Assembly: GCF_014803385.1 (NCBI RefSeq)
Contig: NZ_JACYFC010000001.1
Span: 330,136-394,135, forward strand
Length of the DNA: 64,000 nucleotides
Direction of reading: 5' to 3'
Source: Marinomonas colpomeniae
GTDB taxonomy: Bacteria; Pseudomonadota; Gammaproteobacteria; Pseudomonadales; Marinomonadaceae
Of this stretch, positions 63,079-64,000 are shown piece after piece. Below the pieces are notes generated by a model. That model was not told the origin of the DNA. It did no database searches and saw only the letters and a program-made list of their open reading frames with translations. The translations under genes and the position numbers were made by a program. How positions within the stretch are numbered: position 1 is the first letter of the stretch; the number at the start of each line of letters is the position of its first letter.

Positions 63079-63843
63079 TTATGATTCCCTCTGTGTTGCC
63101 CACAATAAATACTCTTGGTTTCCATCTCCACCCTTAATTGGACTCTCTATATAACATTTCACTTCAAATCCTAATGTTTTAACGAAAGCCTGTATGTCTT
63201 TTGTAAGTTGGCTTACACGTTGCTTGTTTTTTACTATTCCTCCTTTTCCAACGAACTCTTGGCCAACTTCAAATTGAGGTTTGACTAGTGTAATAAGGTG
63301 TCCAGTTGTGTTTAATAAACTTGGAAGTTGGGGAAGTATTTTAGTTTGAGAGATAAAAGAGACATCCATTACTACAAGGTCAAAGCCATTTTCTGGAAAA
63401 TGGCCATTCAAATCTTCAATACAAAGATGACGAGCATTAACGCCTTCTAAACAAGTTACTTTCGGGTTATTACGTAATCTAGAGTCTAGTTGATCATGAC
63501 CGACTTCTACACCGAGAACATGAGCTGCACCGTGCTGAATAGCGCAATCACTAAAGCCTCCTGTAGATTGGCCGATATCTAATACTTGGAAACCTGCAAT
63601 GTTGAGTTGAGTGTGCCGTAATGCCCCCTCAAGTTTCAGTGCTCCACGAGAGACATATTTATCCGCTTCGTCGGGTGTAAGGTCTATTTCTATATCTGCA
63701 GGTAGTTTAAGGCTTGGTTTGTTAACGAGTGTCCATTTTTTATCTTGTTTATACGCTACTCGACCTGCGCTGATAAAGGTTTGTGCCTGTGAACGTGACT
63801 TGGCTATGCCTTGTTCTGTAAGTATTAGGTCGATACGTAACAT
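63079..63843 (-). CDS. tlyA: TlyA-family rRNA methyltransferase / hemolysin-like protein
   Basis: This 254-residue protein has an N-terminal S4 RNA-binding domain (MLRIDLILTEQGIAKSRSQA, residues 1-62) and an FtsJ-type methyltransferase domain: VSRGALKLEGAL, VLDIGQSTGGFSDCAIQHGA (SAM motif), VMDVSFISQTKILPQL and LVKPQFEVGQEFVGKGGIVK. TlyA methylates rRNA 2'-OH groups in other bacteria. I chose ATG 63843 over an in-frame TTG four codons upstream. 63844-64000 is AT-rich upstream DNA with no gene seen. Confidence 0.93.
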   Translation of the reverse strand: MLRIDLILTEQGIAKSRSQAQTFISAGRVAYKQDKKWTLVNKPSLKLPADIEIDLTPDEADKYVSRGALKLEGALRHTQLNIAGFQVLDIGQSTGGFSDCAIQHGAAHVLGVEVGHDQLDSRLRNNPKVTCLEGVNARHLCIEDLNGHFPENGFDLVVMDVSFISQTKILPQLPSLLNTTGHLITLVKPQFEVGQEFVGKGGIVKNKQRVSQLTKDIQAFVKTLGFEVKCYIESPIKGGDGNQEYLLWATQRES

Positions 63844-64000
63844 AAAGAAACTCAATAGTTAGTGTAATAAACACAAATTTTAGCAAAAATTGAATAAGCA
63901 AAATAGATTTATAAGAAAGAAGCAAAGTCTGCTTTAAAATTGTTGACGATTGTCTAAGGAATGCTTGTGTTATTAAAAACACTCATAAATACAAATGAAC

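Overview
This is a contiguous piece of a low-GC gammaproteobacterial chromosome. Gene content and order suggest a marine Oceanospirillales-type bacterium, most like Marinomonas. The pointers are a polar-type flagellar cluster with two short flagellins, a FabY-type ketoacyl synthase, a BetI-linked choline ABC transporter and the nudF-yqiB-yqiA-parE block. The genus is an inference from gene content, not the result of a search.

Positions 1-21921 form the flagellar structural region, all on the + strand: the end of flgD, then flgE, flgF, flgG, flgH, flgI, flgJ, flgK, flgL, a degenerate HD-GYP gene, flagellin 1, a long region without convincing genes, flagellin 2, flaG, fliD, fliS, fliT and a Maf-type flagellin glycosyltransferase. 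These genes build the hook, rod, P- and L-rings, hook-filament junction, filament and cap, and chaperone and probably glycosylate the flagellins. The sequence shows sigma-54-like sites before flgF and flgK. It also shows three sigma-28 (FliA) type promoters of identical geometry, two before flagellin 1 and one before flagellin 2.

The most unusual part of the window lies around the flagellins. Fourteen perfect copies of the octamer AGTTCACC begin inside the stop codon of the HD-GYP gene. Between the two flagellin genes (about 13.7-15.7 kb) sits an array of about six badly decayed direct repeats of roughly 270-430 bp, and one of them contains a second octamer microsatellite.

Positions 22013-34468 carry housekeeping and metabolic genes: tag, nudF, yqiB, yqiA, parE, a YecA-family gene, an aromatic/aspartate aminotransferase, a siderophore-interacting reductase, a pirin with a divergent YhaJ-like LysR regulator, an AEC transporter, galU and an ArgP-like regulator. 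Positions 34592-44000 carry an ArgO-like exporter, an IS5-type MITE whose target duplication contains the stop codon of the neighbouring MFS gene, the betI-choX-choW-choV choline uptake operon, a PatB/MalY-type C-S lyase preceded by a 34-bp perfect palindrome, a DUF1801-like protein and a Gfo/Idh/MocA oxidoreductase with a histidine-rich tail.

Positions 44126-63843 carry a suhB homologue that has lost most catalytic metal ligands, divergent from trmJ, followed by gnd, pckA, tatD, an RmlD-like reductase, a small membrane protein, fabY, a Bax-like glucosaminidase, a diguanylate cyclase, a structured candidate small RNA, a RutR-like regulator coupled to a LysE-type exporter, upp, lon, a MATE efflux pump and tlyA. 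Rho-independent terminators, many shared by convergent genes, separate the transcription units. I saw no tRNA, rRNA, CRISPR array, prophage or complete insertion sequence.
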